DNA of 64,000 nucleotides from Conexibacter sp. CPCC 206217 (lineage in GTDB: Bacteria > Actinomycetota > Thermoleophilia > Solirubrobacterales > Solirubrobacteraceae). Of this stretch, positions 43,884-51,608 are shown piece after piece; the first letter of the stretch is position 1, and each line of letters opens with the position of its first letter. The notes under the pieces were generated by a model, which worked only from the letters and a program-made list of their open reading frames with translations, did no database searches and was not told the DNA's origin. Position numbers and translations under genes: made by a program. The stretch lies in the NCBI RefSeq assembly GCF_030646165.1, contig NZ_JAUTDO010000006.1, positions 124,001 to 188,000 of the forward strand. The letters are read 5' to 3'.

Positions 43884-43898
43884 TTGCGTGTTGCGCAC
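43884..43898. promoter_or_regulatory. IclR-type dyad S6 (TTGCG-TGTTG-CGCAC)
   Basis: Near-perfect dyad 47 bp before the BKACE start; overlaps a second reading GTTGCGCACAAC. Confidence 0.55.
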
Positions 43899-43944
43899 AA
43901 CACTGTGGTGCGGGTGACGCAACCGCAGGGCTCTGAGGAGGGTC

Positions 43945-44850
43945 ATGGACAAGCTGGTCATCACCGTCACGGTCGACTCGACGATGTCGTATCCCGGCAA
44001 CCCGCTGATGCCGCCGATCGAGGACACGGACGCGATCGCGAAGCAGTACCTGGGCGCCGTCGAGGCAGGCGCGAGCATCTGTCACCACCACGGCATCCAC
44101 TACCTCGACGAGAAGATGCAGGACGACGGTCGCAAGCTGTCGCGGATCGACTTCGACGGCTGGCAGCGGATGACCGACGCGATCCGCGGCGGCTCCGACG
44201 CGATCGTCCAGTACGGGATCGCGAGCGCGCGGCTGCCCGACAAGATCGAGCTGATGAAGCAGGGCCCGGACATGATGTCCTACGCCTTCAACGTCCACGA
44301 CGAGTACTTCCAGCCCGACCCGTCGCTGCCGGCCAACGAGATGTACGCGCTGCACCCGCGCGACGAGCTGGAGGAGGCCAGCCGCGCGGCGCTGGAGCAC
44401 GGCGTGAAGCTCGAGGTCGAGTGCTTCTACACGGGCGCCTACTGGAACCTCGAGTTCATCCGCCGCATGGGCCTGCTCGAGGACCCGGTCTGGGCGACGC
44501 TGTTCTTCGACTGGGCCGGCGGCGCATGGACCCCGCCGACGGTCGAGGCGGTCACCTACATGAGGAACCACCTGCCGCCGAACGTGAACTGGAACACGAG
44601 CATCATGGACCCGGTCCACTCGTGGCGGCTGATCCCGACGATCGTCGCGCTCGGCGGCCACGTCCGCGTCGGCTGGGAGGACAACCCCTACCTGCCCAAC
44701 GGCGAGCTGGCGAAGACCAACGCCGAGCTGGTGCAGGAGGTCGTCCGCATCGCCGAGGGCATGGGCCGCGAGGTCGCGACGCCCGCCGAGGCGCGCGAGA
44801 TCACCGGCCTCAACGCCGTCAGAGCCCGCACGGCCGGCGCGGCGCGCTAG
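43945..44850 (+). CDS. BKACE (DUF849) beta-keto acid cleavage enzyme
   Basis: A 301-residue TIM-barrel enzyme of the 3-keto-5-aminohexanoate cleavage family, which uses zinc and acetyl-CoA to convert a beta-keto acid into acetoacetate and a new acyl-CoA. The zinc motif is ICHHHGIHYLDEK (His47-49, His52), where most members read HLHVRD; a distal Glu in GWEDNPYLPNGELA matches the GxED/N end motif. The altered first motif suggests an unusual beta-keto acid. GAGGAGG precedes the ATG. First gene of a long plus-strand run with the ABC importer 12 bp downstream. Confidence 0.88.
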   Translation: MDKLVITVTVDSTMSYPGNPLMPPIEDTDAIAKQYLGAVEAGASICHHHGIHYLDEKMQDDGRKLSRIDFDGWQRMTDAIRGGSDAIVQYGIASARLPDKIELMKQGPDMMSYAFNVHDEYFQPDPSLPANEMYALHPRDELEEASRAALEHGVKLEVECFYTGAYWNLEFIRRMGLLEDPVWATLFFDWAGGAWTPPTVEAVTYMRNHLPPNVNWNTSIMDPVHSWRLIPTIVALGGHVRVGWEDNPYLPNGELAKTNAELVQEVVRIAEGMGREVATPAEAREITGLNAVRARTAGAAR

Positions 44851-44862
44851 AGGAGCGAGACG

Positions 44863-46494
44863 ATGGCGGCAGCAGCGCACAGCGAGCATGCCGGCGGCGG
44901 ACGCGTGAGCGTCGCGCGCGCCGACGGCGGCGCGCGCCCCGCCGCGCTCGATCTGCGCGGCGTGACGAAGACCTACGGCGCCTTCCGCGCGCTCGACGAC
45001 GTCAGCGTGCGCGTCGGCGAGGGCGAGGTCGTCGGGCTGATCGGCGAGAACGGCGCGGGCAAGTCGACGCTGCTGAACGTGATCTGCGGCGCGGTCCGAC
45101 CCGACGCCGGCACGCTGACGGTGCACGGCGCCGACTACGCACCGCGCTCCTACCGCGACGCGATGCGCCGCGGCGTCTTCCGCGTCTACCAGGAGCCGGC
45201 GTTCGTGCCGGTCCTGAGCGTTCGCGAGAACATGGCGCTCGGCGTCGAGACGGCGTTCACACGCGGCGGGCTGATCCGCCGCGGCGCGCTGCAGAGGGCC
45301 GTCGAGCAGGCGCTGGAGCCGCTCGCCGGGCTCGTCTCGCCCAGCCAGCAGATGTCCAGCTGCGATCGCAACACGCAGCAGGCGATCGAGATCCTGCGGG
45401 CGCTGTTCGCCAGCCGCCTGCTCGGTGTCGAGCACCCGCTCGTGCTGCTCGACGAGCCGACCGCCGCGCTCGTCGGCGACGACCTCGCGATCCTCTTCGA
45501 GACGCTGCGGCGGCTGCGCGGCGAGGCCTCGTTCGTGTTCGTCTCGCACCGCCTCGCGGAGATCAACGACTACTGCGACCGCGCCTACGTGCTGAAGGAC
45601 GGCGGCGTCGTCGCGGAGGTCCCCGCCGGCACCGGCGAGGAGGAGCTGCACAGACTGATGGTCGGCCGCGAGCGGATCGCCGACTACTACCGCGAGGGCG
45701 AGCAGCGGACCGCCGCCGACGAGGTCCTGCTGCGCGTCGAGGACCTCGCCGGCAGCGGCTTCGAGGGCGTCGACCTGACCGTCCACGCGGGCGAGATCGT
45801 CGGCGTCGCGGGCGTCGTCGGCTCCGGCAAGGAGCAGCTCGGCCGCGCGATCGCGGGCGCCGCGAAGACCACGCGCGGGCGGGTGGAGGTGACGCGCGCC
45901 GGCGGCGGCAGCGACCGAGCGGGCGGGGACGGCGCGGGCGGCGACGGCGCAAGCGGCGGCGGCACGCCCGGCGCGCGCGCCGGCGCCGTCGGCTACGTCC
46001 CGAGCGACCGCCAGAACGAGGGCGCGGTCGAGCTGTTCTCGGTCGCCGAGAACGTCTCGCTGACCTCGCTGGCGCAGGCGCCGATCGCGCGCGGGCCGTT
46101 CGTCGACCGCCGTCGCGAGCGCGAGGTCGCGCAGGGCTGGGTGGAGCGCCTGACGATCCGCACCCGCTCGACCGACACGCCGATGGGCGACCTGTCGGGC
46201 GGCAACCAGCAGAAGGTCGTGCTCGGGCGCGTGCTGCAGACGGGCGTGCGCGCGATCGTGCTCGACAACCCCACGCGCGGCGTCGACGCCGGCGCGAAGG
46301 GCGAGATCTACGCGCTGCTGCGCGAGCTCGCCGCGGAGGGTCACGGGATCGTCCTGATCACCGACGACCTGGCGGAGGCGATCGGGCTCAGCTCCCGCAT
46401 CGTCGTGATGAAGGACGGCCGCAGCGGGCGCTGGTTCGACGCCGCGCCGCAGGCGAAGCCGTCCGAGGAACTTCTGATCGCGGAGATGGTCTAG
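44863..46494 (+). CDS. CUT2-type sugar ABC transporter ATPase (tandem, RbsA-like)
   Basis: A 543-residue two-domain ATPase. NBD1 has Walker A GENGAGKST (61-69) and Walker B LVLLDEPTAAL, but its signature is degenerate (MSSCDRNTQQAIEI instead of LSxGxxQ). NBD2 has a degenerate Walker A (GVVGSGKEQ) but an intact signature LSGGNQQKVVLGR and VLDNPTRGVD. The pairing leaves one complete composite ATP site, as in other CUT2 importers. A Gly/Asp/Ala-rich insertion (AGGDGAGGDGASGGG) sits between NBD2 strands. The permease starts right after its stop. Confidence 0.93.
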   Translation: MAAAAHSEHAGGGRVSVARADGGARPAALDLRGVTKTYGAFRALDDVSVRVGEGEVVGLIGENGAGKSTLLNVICGAVRPDAGTLTVHGADYAPRSYRDAMRRGVFRVYQEPAFVPVLSVRENMALGVETAFTRGGLIRRGALQRAVEQALEPLAGLVSPSQQMSSCDRNTQQAIEILRALFASRLLGVEHPLVLLDEPTAALVGDDLAILFETLRRLRGEASFVFVSHRLAEINDYCDRAYVLKDGGVVAEVPAGTGEEELHRLMVGRERIADYYREGEQRTAADEVLLRVEDLAGSGFEGVDLTVHAGEIVGVAGVVGSGKEQLGRAIAGAAKTTRGRVEVTRAGGGSDRAGGDGAGGDGASGGGTPGARAGAVGYVPSDRQNEGAVELFSVAENVSLTSLAQAPIARGPFVDRRREREVAQGWVERLTIRTRSTDTPMGDLSGGNQQKVVLGRVLQTGVRAIVLDNPTRGVDAGAKGEIYALLRELAAEGHGIVLITDDLAEAIGLSSRIVVMKDGRSGRWFDAAPQAKPSEELLIAEMV

Positions 46495-47484
46495 ATGAGC
46501 GCTGACGTACAGACCGCCAAGCCCGTGGGCGCGCCGCCACGGCCTCAGTGGAAGACGCTGGTGCCGAAGGCGGTGCCGTTCACGGCGCTGCTGCTGCTGG
46601 TGATCGTGTTCGCCGGCACGACCGGCTTCCTGACGAGTCGCAACCTCGACTCGATCATCAACGCGCTGCCGGTGCTGATGCTCGTCGGCGCGGGCGCGAC
46701 GCTGCCGATCCTGCTCGGCTCGATCGACCTCTCGCTGGCCGGCGTGGTCGTGCTCGCGGGCGGCGTCAGCGCGACGCTCGCCGCCAAGCACGGCGAGGCG
46801 TGGCTGCTGGTCGCGCCGCTGATCGGGATCGCGGCCGGCACGCTCAACGGGCTCGTGATCGCCGTCGGGCGCCTGCCCTCGTTCCTCGTCACGCTCGGCT
46901 CCTACTTCGCCTTCACGGGCCTGGCGCAGGTGATCATGGGCGGCGTCCCGCAGCCGTTCACCGGCGAGCTGGCGACGAAGATCGGCTCCAACCAGGTTGC
47001 GCTGCTGGGACAGAACGTTTCCTACCTGGTGCTGATCGGGATCGTCGTGCTGGCGCTGGTGATCGTCTTCACCGCGCGCACGCGCTATGGCCGCTACATG
47101 TACGCGATCGGCGGGGCGGAGCGGGTCTCGCGGCTGTCAGGGCTGCCGGTCACGCGCGTGAAGATCGCGGCGTTCGCGCTGTCGGGCCTGCTGGCGTCGA
47201 TCGCGGGTCTGATGCTGACGATGCGCGCCTCGGCGGCGACCCCGACGATGGGGGACCCGTTCCTGCTGACCTCGATCGCGGCGGTCGTCGTCGGCGGCAC
47301 GTCACTGTCGGGCGGCATCGGCGGCGTGCAGTGGACGCTGCTGGGCGCGCTCGTGATCACCGTGCTGGACAACGGGATGACGCTCGCGGGCGTCGACGCG
47401 CAGTACCAGATCATCATCCGCGGCCTCGTGATCATCGTCGCCTCGGCGCTGACGATCCGGCGCCTGTCGGATGTCGTCAAGTAG
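46495..47484 (+). CDS. CUT2-type ABC permease (RbsC-like)
   Basis: A 329-residue membrane protein with about nine helices. The family segments LPILLGSIDLSLAGVVVLAGG, LNGLVIAVGRLPSFLVTLGSYFAF and VVGGTSLSGGIGGVQWTLLGA mark the RbsC/BPD_transp_2 group. Its ATG follows the ATPase stop directly (TAGATG). Together with the ATPase and the binding protein it forms a complete importer. Confidence 0.93.
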   Translation: MSADVQTAKPVGAPPRPQWKTLVPKAVPFTALLLLVIVFAGTTGFLTSRNLDSIINALPVLMLVGAGATLPILLGSIDLSLAGVVVLAGGVSATLAAKHGEAWLLVAPLIGIAAGTLNGLVIAVGRLPSFLVTLGSYFAFTGLAQVIMGGVPQPFTGELATKIGSNQVALLGQNVSYLVLIGIVVLALVIVFTARTRYGRYMYAIGGAERVSRLSGLPVTRVKIAAFALSGLLASIAGLMLTMRASAATPTMGDPFLLTSIAAVVVGGTSLSGGIGGVQWTLLGALVITVLDNGMTLAGVDAQYQIIIRGLVIIVASALTIRRLSDVVK

Positions 47485-47525
47485 CACACGTCGCACGTAA
47501 TTCACCATCAACGGAGGAGGACGAG

Positions 47526-48890
47526 ATGTCGCACGAGCGAGCGGCGAAGTTGTCGCGCCGCAGTTTCATCACCCGCTCCGCCGCCACCGGCTTCACGGTG
47601 ATGGCCGGCGGCGGCCTGCTGGCGGCCTGCGGCAGCAGCAGCGAGAGCAGCCCGTCCGGCGGCGGCGCCGGCAACCCCGGCGGCAAGCTGAAGGGCCCGA
47701 TCGCCTACCAGGGCCCGCTCACCGCCTGGGTGATCGGCGACCAGCTGGAGGCGGCCGCCGGCGCCGTCTCCCAGCAGCTCGGGCTGGAGCTGAAGAAGGT
47801 CAACTACAACGGCGACTCCGACAAGCAGCTGGCGCAGATCGACCAGCTCGGCACGCTCGGCGTGACCGGCATCAACACGCTGATCCTCGACGGCGGCCTC
47901 GCGCGCCAGCTCGCGACGGCGTGCGTGCGCAACAGAACGTACCTCAGCTCGTGGGCGACGATGGGCCCGTGGGTCGTGCCGTGCGAGCCGGAGATCGCGT
48001 TCCACTACCAGGGTCTCGCCAACCCCGCCGACGGCGCGTACGTGATGTGCGTGAACATGTTCGAGGAGATGGGCGGCAGAGGCACGTTCGCGCACCTGTC
48101 GGGCTCCGGCGGCGTGTCGACCTCGCCGGCGAAGGACAAGGCGGTCGACAGAGCGCTGAAGCAGTACCCCGGCATCGAGCTGGTCGCGCGCGAGTACGGC
48201 GAGTACAACCGCGAGAAGTCGCGCCAGGTGATGACGAACATCCTCTCCAAGACGGGCGGCAGAGTCGACGCCGTCTACTGCCAGAGCGACGACGAGGCGG
48301 TCGGCGCGCTCGACGCGCTGCGCGAGCGCAACCTCGTCGGCAAGACGCTCGTCGCCGGCGCGGACGGGATCCCGGAGTTCATCGACGCGATCATCGACGG
48401 CCGCGCGTTCGGGACCGAGGGCGCGGCGCCGATCTTCGGCGGCGGCTACACGCTCGTGCAGGCGCTCGACGCGTCCGCCGGGCACAGACCGAAGCCGACC
48501 GAGACGCTGATGTACCAGGACCTGCTGATCATCGACAACAAGGCGTCGGCGACGGCGTTCAAGCAGCAGGCGCTGGCGAAGGGCGCCGCCGGCAGACTGT
48601 TCGACTACGGCCTGATGTCGCGCATCGAGCACCCCGACGACTGGGATCCGCAGTGGCCGTTGCGCACGTTCGACCCGGAGGAGTACTGGGGCGTCGCGCA
48701 GGGCGTCGCGAAGCCCAACGGCTACGAGCTGCCCGAGGAGTACACCAGAGCGGCCGCCGCGGGCCAGCGCAGAGAGGTCGACGCGGAGTACGCGCAGCAG
48801 CTCAGAAGATTCGCGCTTGCGGAGGTCGCGAGACTGAGTCGGACGAGAAAGACGCTGTTCGAGCAGCTCGACGCGGCGGCGGGCGCATGA
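47526..48890 (+). CDS. ABC substrate-binding lipoprotein (Tat signal, RbsB-like)
   Basis: A 454-residue periplasmic-binding-protein-like lipoprotein. Twin-arginine motif LSRRSFITRS (Arg11-12) and lipobox LLAAC with Cys35 put it outside the membrane, folded before export. The mature part has the type I fold (TGINTLILDGGLARQLATAC, DAVYCQSDDEAVGALDALRE, GADGIPEFIDAIIDG). It is about 100 residues longer than RbsB because of a charged C-terminal tail. GGAGGA precedes the start. Three Cys beyond the lipobox are unusual for the family. Confidence 0.92.
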   Translation: MSHERAAKLSRRSFITRSAATGFTVMAGGGLLAACGSSSESSPSGGGAGNPGGKLKGPIAYQGPLTAWVIGDQLEAAAGAVSQQLGLELKKVNYNGDSDKQLAQIDQLGTLGVTGINTLILDGGLARQLATACVRNRTYLSSWATMGPWVVPCEPEIAFHYQGLANPADGAYVMCVNMFEEMGGRGTFAHLSGSGGVSTSPAKDKAVDRALKQYPGIELVAREYGEYNREKSRQVMTNILSKTGGRVDAVYCQSDDEAVGALDALRERNLVGKTLVAGADGIPEFIDAIIDGRAFGTEGAAPIFGGGYTLVQALDASAGHRPKPTETLMYQDLLIIDNKASATAFKQQALAKGAAGRLFDYGLMSRIEHPDDWDPQWPLRTFDPEEYWGVAQGVAKPNGYELPEEYTRAAAAGQRREVDAEYAQQLRRFALAEVARLSRTRKTLFEQLDAAAGA

Positions 48891-48949
48891 GCGCCCGCAG
48901 TGCCGGCGGCGGGCGGGCCTGAGCGGCGGCGACGGAGGAGAGGACGCGG

Positions 48950-50779
48950 ATGCAAGGCTCGAAGGTTCCGGACGCGCAGGAGCGGCAGCTGCTGCGGGCA
49001 GTCGTCGAGGTCGCCCAGGGCCGCGCGCACGCCGACCTGATCGTCGCCGGCGGCACCGTCGCGAACGTCTTCACGGGCGAGCTGATCGAGGCCGACGTCG
49101 CGATCCGGGGACACCGGATCGCGGCGGTCGGCGACGTCGCGCGCACGCGCGGTCCGCGCACGCGGACGCTCGACGCGCGCGGGCGCGTGCTGGTGCCGGG
49201 GCTGATCGACCAGCACCTGCACGTGCACGAGTCGCAGCTGACGATCGGCGAGTTCGCGGCGGCCGCGCTGCCGCACGGGACCGCGGGCCTGGCGACCGAC
49301 TTCTACGGCGAGCTGGTCGTCGGCGGGATCGAGGCGGTGCGCGCGTCGGTCGAGCTGGCGCGCGGCTCGGCGCTGAAGGTGTGGCTGCTGGGCGGCGTGC
49401 CGGGCTACGTGCAGAACCGGCCGTTCGGCCACTCCGGCCGGCCGACGCGCGAGCAGTTCCACGAGCTGCTGCGCTGGCCCGAGACGTACGGGATCAGCGA
49501 CACGTTCGCGCTGCGGCTGACGGCCGGCGACGAGACGATGCTCGACGTCGTCGATGGCGCGCAGGCGGCCGGGATCAAGGTCTCCGGCCACGGCTCCGGC
49601 GTCAGCGAGGCGCAGGCGTCGGCGTGGGTCGGCTATGTGCGCGACCTCGACGACCACGAGTCGGTTACGGGCCTGGAGGCGGCGATGAAGGCGCGGCTCG
49701 GGATCCGCGTGGCCGTGCGCGAGGGTTCGGGCATCTACAACCTCGAGGCGGTCGTCGAGGCGATCACCAGACACGGCGCCGACCCGCGCCGCTTCTGCTT
49801 CTGCACCGACGTGCTGTCGGCCGAGCGGCTCGTCGAGGTCGGCCACATCGACCACCTCGTGCGCAAGGCGATCGCGTGCGGCGTGGCGCCGATGGCCGCG
49901 TTGCAGATGGCGACGCTGAACGCGGCCGAGTGCCTGCACGTCGACGCCGACCACGGCAGCATCGCGCCGGGCAAGTGGGCCGACGTGGCGCTGGTCGACT
50001 CGCTGGAGCGGTTCGAGGTCGTCGCGATGGTCGCGGACGGGAGACTCGTCGCGCAGGACGGCGCCCTGGTGTCGCCGCGCACCCCGCCGTCGTATCCGGC
50101 GTGGGCTCGCGCGACCGTGAAGCTGCCGCGCGACATGCGCGCCGAGGACTTCCGCGTCGCCGTCGACGCGCCCGACGGCCCCGCGCTCGCCCGCGTGATC
50201 GTCGCCTCGGGCACGACGGTGCTGAGCGAGGAGGCGCACGTGCGGATGGAGGTCGCGGGCGGCTCGATCGCCGCCGATCCGGCGCGCGACGTGCTGAAGG
50301 TCGCCGCGATCGAGCGCGTGCAGGGGACGGGTGCGACGGGCGTCGGGCTCGTGCGCGGCTTCGGCCTGCGCTCCGGCGCGATCGCGACGACGTTCAACTC
50401 CCAGCAGCAGAACATCGTCGCCGTGGGCGCCGGCGACGGCGACCTGGCGCTTGCGGCGAACACGCTGCGCTACTGCGGCGGCGGCTTCGTCGTGGTCGAC
50501 GGCGGGGAGGTGCGGGCGCTGCTGGAGCTGCCGCTGTTCGGGCTGCTGTCGGAGCTGCCGTTCGAGCAGGTCGTCGACGGCCTGCGCGCGGTCACCGCGG
50601 CGGCGACCGCGCTCGGCTGCGAGATGCCGGAGCCGTTCTCGACGCTCGGCTTCGTCGGCCTGCCGGTCGAGATCGGCGAGCTGCGGCTCGTGCCCGAGGG
50701 ACTCGTGCAGGTGGCGGCGCAGCGGATCGTGCCGTTGCTGGTGGAGGAGGACGGTGATCCCGATGCAGCTCGGTCTTGA
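48950..50779 (+). CDS. Adenine-deaminase-like amidohydrolase
   Basis: A 609-residue amidohydrolase resembling bacterial adenine deaminase (Ade): ADLIVAGGTVANVFTGEL start, metal site GLIDQHLHVHES (His89, His91), VSGHGSGVS, DLDDHESVTGLEAA, RLGIRVAVREGS, GHIDHLVRKAIACGV and the C-terminal FNSQQQNIVAVGA region. Differences are an extra His in the metal loop and TDV where Ade proteins usually have TDD. Neighbours are carbohydrate-type transport and redox genes, so the substrate may be another cyclic amidine or lactam-like ring. Overlaps the SDR by 17 bp. Confidence 0.85.
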   Translation: MQGSKVPDAQERQLLRAVVEVAQGRAHADLIVAGGTVANVFTGELIEADVAIRGHRIAAVGDVARTRGPRTRTLDARGRVLVPGLIDQHLHVHESQLTIGEFAAAALPHGTAGLATDFYGELVVGGIEAVRASVELARGSALKVWLLGGVPGYVQNRPFGHSGRPTREQFHELLRWPETYGISDTFALRLTAGDETMLDVVDGAQAAGIKVSGHGSGVSEAQASAWVGYVRDLDDHESVTGLEAAMKARLGIRVAVREGSGIYNLEAVVEAITRHGADPRRFCFCTDVLSAERLVEVGHIDHLVRKAIACGVAPMAALQMATLNAAECLHVDADHGSIAPGKWADVALVDSLERFEVVAMVADGRLVAQDGALVSPRTPPSYPAWARATVKLPRDMRAEDFRVAVDAPDGPALARVIVASGTTVLSEEAHVRMEVAGGSIAADPARDVLKVAAIERVQGTGATGVGLVRGFGLRSGAIATTFNSQQQNIVAVGAGDGDLALAANTLRYCGGGFVVVDGGEVRALLELPLFGLLSELPFEQVVDGLRAVTAAATALGCEMPEPFSTLGFVGLPVEIGELRLVPEGLVQVAAQRIVPLLVEEDGDPDAARS

Positions 50780-51608
50780 GGGCCGCGTCGTCGTCGTGAC
50801 CGGCGCCAGCGCCGGCATCGGCCTCGCGACCGCGGCGGCGTTCGTGCGCGAGGGGGCGCACGTGGTCGGCGGGGCGCGCGAGCCGGGGGCGGTGGATGCG
50901 CTCGGCGAGACGGTCGAGCGTGCGGCCGACCGGTCCTGTGCGCCGGGCGACGCAGCGGCTGCGAGCGGCTCCGCGGTCGGCGTCGCCGTCGACCTCTCCC
51001 GGCCCGACGGTCCCGCCGCGCTCGTCGACGCCGCGTTGGAGCGATTCGGCAGGGTCGACCTGCTCGTCAACAACGCCGGCGTCGGCAGCTTCCGCGACGG
51101 CTTCCTCTCGTTCGGCGACGACGAGTGGGAGCGCGTCTTCGCGCTCAACCTCTACGCCGCGGTGCGCGCCTGCCGCGCGGTGCTGCCGGCGATGGTGCGG
51201 GCCGGTCGCGGCGCGATCGTCAACGTCGGCTCCGAGGCGGGCCGCCAGCCAGATGCGTTCCTGGTCGACTACAGCGCCTCGAAGGCGGCGCTGCTGTCGC
51301 TGTCGAAGTCGCTCGCGAACGAGTTCGGCCCGGCCGGCGTGCGCGTCAACGTCGTCTCGCCCGGGCCGACGCGCACGCGCCTGTGGGATGAGCCGGGCGG
51401 CTTCCTCGACGCACTCGCGGACAGCTATGGGATGGGCCGCGAGGCGGCGGTCGAGCACTTCGCGAAGGAGGTCCGCAGACTCCCGCTCGGCCGCGTCGGC
51501 CGCCCCGAGGACGTCGCCGAGGCGATCGTCTTCCTCGCCTCCGACGCCGCCGGCCACGTGACCGGTTCGGAGTGGGGCGTCGACGGAGGGGTGGTGCGGG
51601 CGGCATGA
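50763..51608 (+). CDS. Short-chain dehydrogenase/reductase of the catabolic run
   Basis: A 281-residue SDR: GASAGIG loop, LLVNNAGVGSF, NVGSEAGRQ with Ser, YSASK Tyr/Lys and the WGVDGG end strand. An insertion after strand 3 (ERAADRSCAPGDAAAAS) lengthens it by about 25 residues. It begins inside the end of the amidohydrolase gene and ends in a 4-bp overlap (ATGA) with the flavoprotein gene, so the three are coupled. An in-frame GTG at 50754 is another possible start. Confidence 0.92.
   Translation: MQLGLEGRVVVVTGASAGIGLATAAAFVREGAHVVGGAREPGAVDALGETVERAADRSCAPGDAAAASGSAVGVAVDLSRPDGPAALVDAALERFGRVDLLVNNAGVGSFRDGFLSFGDDEWERVFALNLYAAVRACRAVLPAMVRAGRGAIVNVGSEAGRQPDAFLVDYSASKAALLSLSKSLANEFGPAGVRVNVVSPGPTRTRLWDEPGGFLDALADSYGMGREAAVEHFAKEVRRLPLGRVGRPEDVAEAIVFLASDAAGHVTGSEWGVDGGVVRAA

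Noticed and set aside
44863-46494. Possible frameshift or decay in the ABC ATPase because two motifs are degenerate
   Set aside because: The frame is intact from end to end, both Walker B motifs and one complete composite site remain, and such asymmetry is normal for CUT2 transporters.
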